This document shows, piece by piece, positions 24,494 through 32,139 of a stretch of 64,000 nucleotides of DNA (the first letter of the stretch is position 1; each line of letters opens with the position of its first letter). Source of the DNA: Microbacterium oleivorans (GTDB taxonomy: Bacteria > Actinomycetota > Actinomycetes > Actinomycetales > Microbacteriaceae). The DNA lies in assembly GCF_023715745.1 (NCBI RefSeq), contig NZ_JAMBOV010000002.1, forward strand, positions 558,001 to 622,000, read 5' to 3'. The translations under genes were made by a program, and so were the position numbers. The notes under the pieces are model-generated. The model was not told the origin of the DNA. It worked only from the letters and a program-made list of their open reading frames with translations, and searched no databases.

Positions 24494-25347
24494 CAGATCA
24501 GGAGCAGCGTCACGAGGAACCCCGCGATCTGATTCAGCCACAGGAAGCGGTCCCAGCCTCGGGTGGCTGCCGCGGCATCCTCGTCCCGGATGGAACGGTA
24601 CGGCCACACCGTCACGAGGTAGGGGATCACCACCATTGCGGCGAGAGGGCCCGGCCACGAGGTCGCGAGCATGAGCATCCCGGCGGCGCCGTACGCGACG
24701 AGGGCGAATCGCACGGTCCAGGCGCCGCCGCGCGCCGTTGCGATGGAGGAGATCGCCGCCTCGCGGTCGGCGACGACATCCTGGACCGCGCCGAACGCAT
24801 GGGATGCCAAGCCCCACAGGGCGAAGGCGACGATCACGATGACGAGCTGCGGCGTCCAGGTCGCGCCTGTGAGGACGAGGGCGTACACGGCGGGTGAGAA
24901 GAAGTGGATGCTGCTGGTGACGGAGTCCGCGAAGGGACGCTCCTTGAGTCGCAACGGCGGCGCGCTGTAGAACACGACGGCGAGCAGGCTCAGGGCGAGG
25001 ACGAGCCAGGATGCCGGGGGACCTGCGACGATGAGGAACACGGCGAAGGGGGCGCACAGGAGCCCCGACGTCCAGAGGACGGCCGAGTGCAGCCCCTTGT
25101 CGAGGATGGCGCCGTGCGCACCGCCCTTCCGGGGATTGCGCAGGTCGGATTCGTAGTCGAAGACGTCGTTGATCCCGTACATCGCGACGTTGTAGGGGAT
25201 GAGGAAGAAGAGCGTGCCGATCACGAGCACGAGGTCGACCTCACGCGCGCTGAGCAGGTAGGCCGCAGCGAACGGGTAGGCGGTGTTGATCCAGCTCACC
25301 GGGCGCGACGAGACGAACAGCTGACGGGCGAACATGAGCGGACTCAT
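24472..25347 (-). CDS. crtEb: Lycopene elongase / UbiA-type prenyltransferase (C50 carotenoid)
   Basis: A 291-aa integral membrane prenyltransferase that adds C5 units to lycopene to give the C50 skeleton. Prenyl-diphosphate binding motifs NDVFDYESD (near residue 70) and DVVADREA are both present, and about eight hydrophobic spans follow (for example SWLVLALSLLAVVFYS). ATG 25347 overlaps the crtYf stop by 4 nt; an upstream extension of the frame is a shadow of crtYf. It is the last gene of the operon, as in several Microbacteriaceae. Its final codons form a strong hairpin with the sequence beyond. That lycopene is the acceptor is inferred from crtYe/crtYf beside it. Confidence 0.88.
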   Translation of the reverse strand: MSPLMFARQLFVSSRPVSWINTAYPFAAAYLLSAREVDLVLVIGTLFFLIPYNVAMYGINDVFDYESDLRNPRKGGAHGAILDKGLHSAVLWTSGLLCAPFAVFLIVAGPPASWLVLALSLLAVVFYSAPPLRLKERPFADSVTSSIHFFSPAVYALVLTGATWTPQLVIVIVAFALWGLASHAFGAVQDVVADREAAISSIATARGGAWTVRFALVAYGAAGMLMLATSWPGPLAAMVVIPYLVTVWPYRSIRDEDAAAATRGWDRFLWLNQIAGFLVTLLLIWWWLLSR

Positions 25348-25652
25348 GCGGTCTCCGTCCGCGAAGGCAGGAGCGCGCCGATCGCCGGCAGCAGGAATGC
25401 GGCGCAGAGCGGATACGAGAAGTCCTCGATCGGCGCGAGGCCGACGCGGATGCCGCTGATGTGCTCCTCCGGGTAGGTGAACAGATCGGCGGCGATCATC
25501 AGATTGTCGAAGACCGCGGTGAAGGCGATGAGCACCAGCGCGGTCCACAGCGAGGCGACGAAACGCTCACGGGCGCCCGGGCGTCGGAGCGAGACGAGGG
25601 TCACGATGACAGTGACGGCCGCGAACGGGACGATGAGCAGCGGATAGGTCAC
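25344..25652 (-). CDS. crtYf: C50 carotenoid cyclase subunit CrtYf
   Basis: A 102-aa membrane protein of the lycopene-cyclase-domain family with three hydrophobic spans (YPLLIVPFAAVTVIVTLVSL; FVASLWTALVLIAFTAVFDN; FLLPAIGAL) and the family pieces TAVFDNLMI, YPEEHISGIRVG and APIEDFSYPL. In C50 producers CrtYe and CrtYf together form the epsilon-cyclase, each too short to work alone. The GTG start overlaps the crtYe stop by 4 nt, and its own stop overlaps the crtEb start by 4 nt, which couples the two subunits in translation. Which of the pair is called e or f follows gene order in C. glutamicum. Confidence 0.85.
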   Translation of the reverse strand: MTYPLLIVPFAAVTVIVTLVSLRRPGARERFVASLWTALVLIAFTAVFDNLMIAADLFTYPEEHISGIRVGLAPIEDFSYPLCAAFLLPAIGALLPSRTETA

Positions 25653-25984
25653 GCCGCCTCCCGCCGGTCTCGCCGGCGCGCTGCGATCCGTGTGGCGAGC
25701 GCGTGCACCACGAGGGTCAGGTGGCAGAGGAACGCGAGGAAGACGGGCTCCTCGAGCGGCAGGTGCGGGGCGAGGTCCACGCCGAGCAGGAGCGGACTGT
25801 CGCCCCGCACGAAGACACCGGTCGCGATCCCCGCGAAGTCCCAGATCAGCAGGAAGACGGTCCCGCAGGCGACGAGGAGAAGCGTCCTGCCGGGCGCGGC
25901 CCCGAGAGCGAGTCGGTGCCGCAGGTCGACGGTCAGCACTCCGAGTGCCGAGACGACCAGGGCGACGAGATACAGTCCCGTCAC
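25649..25984 (-). CDS. crtYe: C50 carotenoid cyclase subunit CrtYe
   Basis: A 111-aa membrane protein with three hydrophobic spans (VTGLYLVALVVSALGVLTVD; TLLLVACGTVFLLIWDFAGI; EPVFLAFLCHLTLVVHALAT). The pieces LIWDFAGI and LPLEEPVF are the lycopene-cyclase signatures. It is the partner of CrtYf. I place the start at GTG 25984, 5 nt after the crtI stop, because an upstream frame only extends antisense-like across the crtI end. It is the only junction in the operon that is a gap rather than an overlap. The product is probably decaprenoxanthin-like, since lycopene elongase is encoded next door. Confidence 0.84.
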   Translation of the reverse strand: MTGLYLVALVVSALGVLTVDLRHRLALGAAPGRTLLLVACGTVFLLIWDFAGIATGVFVRGDSPLLLGVDLAPHLPLEEPVFLAFLCHLTLVVHALATRIAARRRDRREAA

Positions 25985-25989
25985 CGCGT

Positions 25990-27543
25990 TCAGCTCTCCG
26001 CGCGTGCCGGTTCGGCGAGCTGACCCGTGGACGCGTCCCCGTCGAGCAGCTTCACGACGAGCTCCGCCGAGATGAGGCACATCGGCAAGCCGACTCCGGG
26101 GAGGACGGTCTGGCCGGCGTACAGCAGGCCGTCGACCTTCGACCGCAGGCCGGGGCGGAACATCGCCGACTGACGGAGCGTGTGCGCGAGCCCGAGCGCG
26201 CCCCCGCGGAACGAACCGAAGTCCGCGGCGAAGTCGCCGGGGGTGATCGTCCGCCGGACACGGATCCGATCGGCGAGGTCGGCGACCCCCGTCCAGTCGG
26301 CGATCTGGGCGATCACGGCATCGGCGGCCGCCTCGATGCGGGCGTCCCCGGCCCCGTCGACCCCTCCGCGTCCCATCTCCGGCGCCGGGGGCATCGGAAC
26401 GAGCACGAACAGGTTCTCGTGGCCGGCCGGAGCCACGTCGCCGTCCGTCGCGCTCGGCTTGCAGACATACAGCGACGCCGGGTCCGGGATGCCGGCCGAC
26501 GCGCCCTCGCCGAAGATCGCGTCGAAGTTGGCCTTCCAGTCCTTCGTGAACAGCAGCGTGTGGTGCTCGAGCTCGGGGAGGTCACCCTCGACGCCGAGCA
26601 GGATGAGGAGCGCGCCGAACGACGGCGTGCGCTTGTCCCACCACGCCTCGGTGCGCGACCGCGACTCCGGCTCGAGCAGCGCGGTCTCGGTGTGGTGCAT
26701 GTCCGCGGTCGAGATGACATGGTCGGCCGTGACGACGGTGCCGTCGTACAGGCGGATGCCGGTGGCCCGCCCGCGTTCGGTGAGGATGCGCTCGACCCGG
26801 CTGCCGGTGCGGATCTCCGCGCCGCGGCCCTCGGCCAGACGCGCGATCGCACGGATGACCTGCACCAACCCGCCGCGCGGGTAGAGGACGCCGTCGTCGA
26901 GGTCGAGGTGGCTCATGAGGTGGTACAGGCTCGGAGCGTCGTAGGGCGAGCCGCCGAGGAACACCGCCGGATAGCCGAGCACCTGCTGCAGGACCGGGTC
27001 GGCGAACCGGCTCTCGACGTGCGCGGAGAGCGGACGCAGCAGCAGCGGGATGAGGGTGCCGAGCTTGCGGAGAACGTCGGGGTGGACGAGGCCCTTGAGC
27101 GACACGTAGGGGTCGTACAGGAATCGGGAGACCGCGAGGTCGTAAATCTCCGCGGCCGAGTCGAGGTAGGTCGCGAGCTTTGCGCCGGCGCCGGGTTCGC
27201 GGCCCTCGAAGGCGGAGACGGCGGCCTCCCGCCCGGACACGACATCGAAGGGGGCGGGCTCGCCCTCGTGGTAGACGCGGTAGGCCGGCTCCAGTCGGAC
27301 GAGATCCAGTTGCTCGTGGGCGCTCGTCCCGAGAAGCGCGAAGAAGTGGTCGAACACCTCGGGCATGAGGTACCAGCTCGGGCCCGTGTCGAAGCGGAAA
27401 CCGTCCTTCTCCCAGCTGCCGGCGCGTCCGCCCACGTCGTCCAGGGCTTCGAAGACGGTCACGTCATCGCCTCGGTCGGCCAGGAGGGCGGCGGTGGCGA
27501 GGCCCGTGATGCCGCCGCCGATGATCGCGATGCGCCGGCTCAT
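25990..27543 (-). CDS. crtI: Phytoene desaturase
   Basis: A 517-aa flavoprotein that converts phytoene to lycopene through four dehydrogenations. The N-terminus has the FAD-binding MSRRIAIIGGGITGLATAA and then VFEALDDVGGRAGSW. The C-terminal carotenoid-desaturase signature near residue 470 reads GGALGLAHTLRQSAMFRP and then GQTVLPGVGLPMCLISAELV. ATG 27543 overlaps the crtB stop by 4 nt; the frame extends upstream but that is a shadow of crtB. It is membrane-associated by family knowledge, without a transmembrane span visible. All residues I can check agree with bacterial CrtI. Confidence 0.95.
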   Translation of the reverse strand: MSRRIAIIGGGITGLATAALLADRGDDVTVFEALDDVGGRAGSWEKDGFRFDTGPSWYLMPEVFDHFFALLGTSAHEQLDLVRLEPAYRVYHEGEPAPFDVVSGREAAVSAFEGREPGAGAKLATYLDSAAEIYDLAVSRFLYDPYVSLKGLVHPDVLRKLGTLIPLLLRPLSAHVESRFADPVLQQVLGYPAVFLGGSPYDAPSLYHLMSHLDLDDGVLYPRGGLVQVIRAIARLAEGRGAEIRTGSRVERILTERGRATGIRLYDGTVVTADHVISTADMHHTETALLEPESRSRTEAWWDKRTPSFGALLILLGVEGDLPELEHHTLLFTKDWKANFDAIFGEGASAGIPDPASLYVCKPSATDGDVAPAGHENLFVLVPMPPAPEMGRGGVDGAGDARIEAAADAVIAQIADWTGVADLADRIRVRRTITPGDFAADFGSFRGGALGLAHTLRQSAMFRPGLRSKVDGLLYAGQTVLPGVGLPMCLISAELVVKLLDGDASTGQLAEPARAES

Positions 27544-28424
27544 TCGGAAGGTCTCCGGTTCTGTCGTGTCGTGTGACGGGAAGACGTGCGACGGTGTGCG
27601 ACCGCGGCGCGAGCCGCGATGGCGGCCTTGACCGGCGTGGGCACGCGGACGCGGACGCTCAGGTCCTCCGTCTTGCGGAGCCGTTCGGTCAGCTCCGCGA
27701 ACAGCCCGTGCGCGGTGGCCACCGCGACCCGGCAGTCGGGGGGCAGGAGCGGGATCGTCGCGGCCGCGGCATCCAAGTCGCGGTCGATGCGGGCGAGGAC
27801 CTCGCGCCGACGTGCGGCACCGTCGGCCACGCCGAGGTAGTCCCGCCCGAGCCGTCCGGCGTCGTCGGCGTGGTCGCGGAGGAAGTTGATGTCCTGGAAG
27901 GCGGCGCCCAAGCGGCGCGCGCCGATGACGAGGACGGGCTCGGGGTCGCGCGGTGCGGGCGCGCCCGCGTTCACGAACACCTGCAGGCACATCAGGCCGA
28001 CGACCTCGGCGGATCCGTAGACGTAGTCGTCGTGCGAGGCGTCGTCGTGCTCGGCGCGCTCGAGATCGGTGCGCATGGACGAGAAGAACGGTTCGATGTG
28101 CCGCCGGGCGATGCCGCATTCGCGGGCCGTCCGTGCGAAGGCGTGGACCACGAGGTTGGCGCTGAATCCGCGATCGATCGCCGCGTAGGTCTCGGTCTCG
28201 AGGGCATCGAGGACCTCGCGCTGCTCGTCCTCCGGCACGCCCGCCGCCGACGCCGCACCGTCGACGATCTCGTCGGCGACGCGCACGAGCGCGTAGACGT
28301 TGCGCACGTGGGGCCGCACTCGGGGACCGAGGAGGCTCGTCGCCAATCCGAACGAGGTCGAGTAGGCACGGATGACGGATGCGGCAGCCGCGACGGCCGT
28401 CTCGTCGTAGAGCGTGTCGGTCAT
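27540..28424 (-). CDS. crtB: Phytoene synthase
   Basis: A 294-aa trans-isoprenyl diphosphate synthase-fold enzyme that joins two GGPP into phytoene. The Asp-rich motifs are RVADEIVDGAAS (near residue 55) and QDINFLRDHADDAGRLGRD (near residue 175); AYSTSFGLATSLL and YALVRVAD are also typical. ATG 28424 overlaps the crtE stop by 4 nt and the stop overlaps crtI, so the chain CrtE-CrtB-CrtI is coupled. The length matches crtB of other actinobacteria. The basic C-terminus (RRTSSRHTTRQNRRPSE) is not conserved. Confidence 0.93.
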   Translation of the reverse strand: MTDTLYDETAVAAAASVIRAYSTSFGLATSLLGPRVRPHVRNVYALVRVADEIVDGAASAAGVPEDEQREVLDALETETYAAIDRGFSANLVVHAFARTARECGIARRHIEPFFSSMRTDLERAEHDDASHDDYVYGSAEVVGLMCLQVFVNAGAPAPRDPEPVLVIGARRLGAAFQDINFLRDHADDAGRLGRDYLGVADGAARRREVLARIDRDLDAAAATIPLLPPDCRVAVATAHGLFAELTERLRKTEDLSVRVRVPTPVKAAIAARAAVAHRRTSSRHTTRQNRRPSE

Positions 28425-29485
28425 CGCGGGATGCGATCCTCCACGGCGGCGGCGAGTGCGGCGAGGAGGACGACGGCGTCCCGGGGGAGCGCGGCGTCCG
28501 CGGCGAGGTTGCGTGCGGAGCGGAGGGTCTGCGCGATCATCTCGACGGTCCGCTCGCGCGCACCGCTCGCGGTGAGCTCGCGCTGAGCCTGCTCGATCGC
28601 GATCGGGCCGGTGGGAGCCAGGGCGAGGGCGGACGCGACCTGCGGCCACGCCTCGGTCTCGGCCGCCATCGCGATCAGCGGGGTCCGCTTGGATGCGCGC
28701 AGGTCCGCGCCGGGCTCGCGCCCGGCTTCGGCCCGCGTGCCGAAGGTTCCGATCAGGTCGTCGGCCAGCTGGAAGGCGACGCCGATGGCGGAACCCGCCG
28801 ATTCCAGGGCGGCGCGCTCGTCGTCGCTCGCACCGGCGAGGAGGGCACCCGCGGCCAGGGGGGCCTGGAACGAGTAGAACGCCGTCTTGTCTCGCGCCGT
28901 CCGCAGCAATGAGTCCGTCGGCGGGAGGTCCGCGCCGATGGACTGTTCGACATCCGCCAGTTCCCCTGCCGCCGAGACCAGGATCGCGTCATCGAGCAGG
29001 ACGAACAACGCCGCTCGCTGGGGTGCCGTCACGGGCGCCGTCGCGATCAGTCGCGTGGCCTCGAACAGCAGCAGATCTCCGGCGAGCACCGCTGCAGCCG
29101 AGCCGAGCAGGCGCGACTCGTCGGCGTCGCCGCCCCGGGCACGGGCCCGTTCCTGGAAGCGCCCGACGACGTTCGGGATGCCGCGCCGTTCGACGTCGCC
29201 GTCGATGAGGTCGTCGTGCACGACGAACGCGGCGTGCAGCAGCTCGAAGGCGGCGGCGACCCGCCAGAGGCCGGGGGAGCGACCGGTGTCGCCGCCGAAT
29301 GCCTCGAACGCGGCGACGACGAGCGCGGGCCGGAGGCGCTTGCCCCCCGTGGCCGAGGCCGCGGTGGCGTCACCGAGCGCGGCGGAGGCCTCGCCCAGTG
29401 CCGCCGATCGCACCCGCAGTCGCTCGAGGGCGACGTCCAACGCGTCGTCGATCTCGCGCCAGGTGGACGACGGCAGGGCGATCAC
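28421..29485 (-). CDS. crtE: Geranylgeranyl diphosphate synthase (polyprenyl synthase)
   Basis: A 354-aa polyprenyl synthase that elongates FPP or DMAPP with IPP to GGPP, the CrtB substrate. The first Asp-rich motif is VVHDDLIDGDVERRG and the second QLADDLIGTFG. GKRLRPALVVAAFEA near residue 55 is typical. The start is GTG 29485, overlapping the idi stop by 4 nt; the longer upstream frame reads through idi in another frame. Chain length is set by residues ahead of the first DDxxD that I cannot grade by eye, so C20 is inferred from the operon. It may also serve quinone or lipid prenyl chains (the idsA role). Confidence 0.9.
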   Translation of the reverse strand: MIALPSSTWREIDDALDVALERLRVRSAALGEASAALGDATAASATGGKRLRPALVVAAFEAFGGDTGRSPGLWRVAAAFELLHAAFVVHDDLIDGDVERRGIPNVVGRFQERARARGGDADESRLLGSAAAVLAGDLLLFEATRLIATAPVTAPQRAALFVLLDDAILVSAAGELADVEQSIGADLPPTDSLLRTARDKTAFYSFQAPLAAGALLAGASDDERAALESAGSAIGVAFQLADDLIGTFGTRAEAGREPGADLRASKRTPLIAMAAETEAWPQVASALALAPTGPIAIEQAQRELTASGARERTVEMIAQTLRSARNLAADAALPRDAVVLLAALAAAVEDRIPR

Positions 29486-30030
29486 GAGGCCCTCCGTTGC
29501 TCGTGCGGAGCGAACAGCTCGAGCTGCTGTGCCTGCAGGACGAGCCACGGGCTGAAGGCCCACGGTGTCGTCGTGATCGAGGCGTCCAGGTCGGCGGGGT
29601 CCACCCAGCGAGCCTCGGCGACCTCGTCGGGGTTCAGGTGCGGTTCGTCATCGGTGTACGCGACGTACACGGGGCAGATCTCGTGCTCGACGATGCCGGA
29701 GGCGTCGGTGGCGCGGTAGCGGAAGAGGGGGAGCGCGAGGGAGACGTCGCGCAGAGTGAGTCCCACTTCGAACGCGGCGCGGCGGTGGACGGCATCGATC
29801 ACGGGCTCGGCGGGGGCGGGGTGTCCGCAGAACGAGTTCGTCCAGACCCCCGGCCATGCGGCTTTGCCCAGTGCGCGGCGCGTCACGAGCAGCTCCCCGC
29901 GGGTGTTGTAGACGTGGCAGGAGAATGCCAGGTGCAGTGCGGTGTCCGTACCGTGGACGCTAGCCTTCGGAGCCGTGCCGATCTCGCGTCCGTCATCGTC
30001 CAGCAGAACGACGTATTCGATGTCCGACAC
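29482..30030 (-). CDS. idi: Isopentenyl-diphosphate delta-isomerase, type I
   Basis: A 182-aa Nudix-fold enzyme that interconverts IPP and DMAPP. Key residues are visible: C68 in the TNSFCGHP motif, E115 and E117 in IVEHEICPVYV, and the Nudix-like VHRRAAFEVGLTLRDV helix. GTG 30030 follows a strong GGGAGG ribosome site 5 nt upstream. It is the first gene of the carotenoid operon and starts right after the palindromic operator at 30047-30065, which overlaps its promoter. Placing idi in front supplies DMAPP for crtE. The organism probably makes IPP by the MEP route, but nothing here shows that. Confidence 0.94.
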   Translation of the reverse strand: MSDIEYVVLLDDDGREIGTAPKASVHGTDTALHLAFSCHVYNTRGELLVTRRALGKAAWPGVWTNSFCGHPAPAEPVIDAVHRRAAFEVGLTLRDVSLALPLFRYRATDASGIVEHEICPVYVAYTDDEPHLNPDEVAEARWVDPADLDASITTTPWAFSPWLVLQAQQLELFAPHEQRRAS

Positions 30031-30046
30031 GATTCCTCCCGTAAGT

Positions 30047-30065
30047 TTGCTAGATTATCTAGCAA
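30047..30065. promoter_or_regulatory. Palindromic MarR-family operator in the idi-marR intergenic region
   Basis: TTGCTAGATTATCTAGCAA is a perfect 9-1-9 inverted repeat. It lies between divergent idi (30030) and marR (30104), overlapping candidate -10 sequences in both directions (TAGATAAT toward idi, TAGATT/TATCTA toward marR). Its size fits a MarR dimer site. It would repress both the carotenoid operon and its own gene, as CrtR does in Corynebacterium, where GGPP is reported to release the repressor. Confidence 0.75.
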
Positions 30066-30103
30066 TCACTCGACATGCTACAGACCGACCGGAAAGGTGT
30101 CCA

Positions 30104-30577
30104 ATGGTGGCGGAACCATGGATTCCGAGCAATGAACGCGATGCCGTGGTGCTCGGTGCCCTGGAGGCCGTCCGCGCCTTCTCGGACGCCTTGGACCGAA
30201 TGTACGCCTCGATGCGCGGCGACATGGACATGAACACGACCGACCTGGCGGCCCTGCGGATGCTGATCATCCGCGAGCAGCACGGCGAGGTGGTCAAGCC
30301 GCACGATCTTGCGACGCATCTTGCGATCTCGACGGCATCGACGACGAAGCTCCTCGATCGCCTCACGGCGGACGGATACCTCACGCGCAAGCCGCACCCG
30401 CACGATCGTCGTGCACGTGTCGTCGCCTTGACCGACGAAGCGCGTGCCACCTTCCGGCGCCATTTCGGCGAACGCCTCCGGCGCATGAAGGAGGCGACCG
30501 AACCGTACTCCGATGACGAGCTCCGCACCATCGTGCGCTTCCTCGCCGACATGGAGCGAGCGATGCTGCCCGAGTGA
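30104..30577 (+). CDS. MarR-family regulator of the carotenoid operon (CrtR-like)
   Basis: A 157-aa winged-helix repressor. ATG 30104 has GGAAAGG as ribosome site 6 nt upstream; an upstream extension is unlikely because it would cross the operator. The fold is read from MYASMRGDMDMNTTDLAALR, LATHLAISTASTTKLLDRL (recognition helix) and YLTRKPHPHDRRARVVALT (the wing, with the conserved DRR). A C-terminal dimerization helix follows (SDDELRTIVRFLADMERAML). It faces idi across a perfect palindrome, so control of the carotenoid operon plus autoregulation is the clear inference. The ligand is not visible; GGPP would be the precedent. The gene is followed by a strong terminator. Confidence 0.87.
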   Translation: MVAEPWIPSNERDAVVLGALEAVRAFSDALDRMYASMRGDMDMNTTDLAALRMLIIREQHGEVVKPHDLATHLAISTASTTKLLDRLTADGYLTRKPHPHDRRARVVALTDEARATFRRHFGERLRRMKEATEPYSDDELRTIVRFLADMERAMLPE

Positions 30578-30602
30578 CGCGGGCCTGGATGACCCGGAAA
30601 GC

Positions 30603-30645
30603 GAAGAAGGCGCCCCCTCCGGAGAGGGAACGCCTTCTTCTTTTT
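30603..30645 (+). terminator. Rho-independent terminator after the MarR gene
   Basis: GAAGAAGGCG (30603-30612) pairs perfectly with CGCCTTCTTC (30631-30640). The 18-nt loop contains a second stem (CCCTC/GAGGG), and five Ts follow. It is the clearest intrinsic terminator in the window. The T-run ends one base before the 3' end of the oppositely oriented tRNA-fMet gene. Confidence 0.92.
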
Positions 30646-30646
30646 G

Positions 30647-30720
30647 TTGCGGGGACAGGATTTGAACCTGCGACCTCTGGGTTATGAGCCCAGCGAGCTA
30701 CCGAGCTGCTCCACCCCGCG
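30647..30720 (-). tRNA. Initiator tRNA-fMet (anticodon CAU)
   Basis: The 74-nt minus-strand sequence opens with CGCGGGG and ends CCCCGCA plus A73, giving the C1-A72 mismatch that marks initiator tRNA. The anticodon loop is CTCATAA, closed by three G-C pairs (GGG/CCC), the second initiator mark. The T-loop is TTCAAAT. No CCA is encoded; the next bases are CAAAAA. It sits in single copy between the MarR terminator and the DUF6328 gene. Confidence 0.96.
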
Positions 30721-30802
30721 GCACAAGAGAAAACTCTAGCACGGCTTCTGGCGGTGCGCGAATCGGTCCGGTGAACGGCCACGCCGTCGGCAGGATGGGT
30801 TC

Positions 30803-31312
30803 ATGGTCCGCCTTGACACCGATGCCACCGCCGATGCCCGGCCCGACGGTCGCGATGAGACGCGCGACGAGCGCGCCGACCGCAACTGGAGCGAAGTCCT
30901 CCAGGAGCTGCGGGTGCTGCAGACCGGCACGCAGATCCTCACCGGGTTCCTTCTCGCTCTGGCGTTCCAGCCGTCGTTCACCGATCTGGGATCCGCGCAG
31001 CGACTCGGCTACCTGGTCCTCGTCGTCCTCTCCGCCCTCAGCGCCGTCGTGGCGCTGGCACCGGTCTCGGTGCATCGGCTCCTCTTCGCCCGTGGCGCCA
31101 AGCCGGTGATCGTCCGGTTCGGGCACGTCTGCATGATCGGAGCCCTCGTGCTGGTGTCCGCCCTGCTCGTCGGGGTCGTCGCGTTCGTGTTCGACGTCGT
31201 GGTCGGCGGTGCGGCATCCTGGATCTCGGGTGTCGCCCTCGCCGGCGTGATCCTGGCGCTGTGGCTGCTCGTCCCGCTCATCACGCGCCGTCGTTCGGAA
31301 AGGACTCCATGA
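30803..31312 (+). CDS. DUF6328 family membrane protein
   Basis: A 169-aa membrane protein. The first 40 residues are charged (DETRDERADRNWSEVLQELR) and followed by LQTGTQILTGFLLALAFQ, the DUF6328 family opening. Four spans can be seen (LTGFLLALAF; LGYLVLVVLSALSAVVALAP; VCMIGALVLVSALLVGVVAF; GVALAGVILALWLLVPLI). Function unknown. ATG 30803 is preceded at 6 nt by CAGGAT, a near match to the leaderless -10 box. Its stop overlaps the start of the amidase gene by 4 nt, so the two are cotranscribed and coupled. Confidence 0.8.
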   Translation: MVRLDTDATADARPDGRDETRDERADRNWSEVLQELRVLQTGTQILTGFLLALAFQPSFTDLGSAQRLGYLVLVVLSALSAVVALAPVSVHRLLFARGAKPVIVRFGHVCMIGALVLVSALLVGVVAFVFDVVVGGAASWISGVALAGVILALWLLVPLITRRRSERTP

Positions 31313-32118
31313 CCGTCGCTCCGCTCGGCCTCGCCGTCGCCCAGTTCGCCCCGTCCGCCGACGAGGCGGCCAATCTCGACGCCATCGCCGACCTCGTCTC
31401 TCGTGCGCGCGACCGCGGGGCCGGGGTGGTCCTGTTCCCCGAGTACTCCAGTTACTTCGTGGACCCGTTCGACGCGTCCCTCGCGGCCCACGCCCAGAGC
31501 CTCGACGGTGCGTTCGTGAGCGCCCTCGCCGGCCTGGCCCGCCAGCACGAGCTCCACATCGTCGCCGGTCTCGTCGAGCGCGCCTCGAGCGGTGATCGCG
31601 TCCGCAACACGGTCGTCGCGGTCGGTGCGGACGGCGTCGTCGCGCGCTACCGCAAGCTGCACCTCTACGACGCCTTCGGCCAGCGCGAGTCGGACTGGGT
31701 GGAGCCGGGCACGATCGAGGCGCCCGAGACGTTCGAGGTCGGCGGCATCCGTTTCGCCCTCATGACCTGCTACGACCTGAGATTCCCCGAGGTCGCCCGC
31801 ACCCTCGCCGACACCGGTGCACAGGTCGTCCTCGTGGCTGCCGAGTGGGTGCGGGGGCCGCTGAAGGAGGATCACTGGCGCACGCTCCTGCAGGCACGTG
31901 CCATCGAGAACACGCTTTACGTCGCGGGCGCCGATCATCCGCCCCCGCTCGGCGTCGGTCACTCCCTCGTCATCGACCCGCTGGGGGTCCCGGTGGCGTC
32001 GATCGGAACCGCGACCGACGTGGCGGTGGCCTACATCGACGCCGGAGTCGTCGACCGGGTGCGACGGGTGAACCCCGCACTCAAGCTGCGGCGGTACACG
32101 GTCGCCCCCCGCGCCTGA
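31309..32118 (+). CDS. Carbon-nitrogen hydrolase (nitrilase/amidase family)
   Basis: A 269-aa C-N hydrolase. The catalytic triad is in place: E45 in LFPEYSSYF, K116 in RYRKLHLYDAF and C154 in ALMTCYDLRFPEVAR. The second Glu in ADTGAQVVLVAAEWVRGP and the closing region IEDPLGVPVAS-like VIDPLGVPVASIG also fit. The size and motifs suggest an omega-amidase or deaminated-glutathione amidase (Nit1 group), but the substrate cannot be fixed. ATG 31309 overlaps the DUF6328 stop by 4 nt. It converges with the aminotransferase gene; a transaminase next to an omega-amidase would make a keto-acid disposal pair, which is speculative. Confidence 0.87.
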   Translation: MTVAPLGLAVAQFAPSADEAANLDAIADLVSRARDRGAGVVLFPEYSSYFVDPFDASLAAHAQSLDGAFVSALAGLARQHELHIVAGLVERASSGDRVRNTVVAVGADGVVARYRKLHLYDAFGQRESDWVEPGTIEAPETFEVGGIRFALMTCYDLRFPEVARTLADTGAQVVLVAAEWVRGPLKEDHWRTLLQARAIENTLYVAGADHPPPLGVGHSLVIDPLGVPVASIGTATDVAVAYIDAGVVDRVRRVNPALKLRRYTVAPRA

Positions 32119-32139
32119 CGGCCTTCGGATGGTGCGCGG

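Noticed and set aside
25690..27576. Plus-strand frame opposite crtYe and crtI
   Set aside because: Antisense shadow; crtI and crtYe are certain from motifs.
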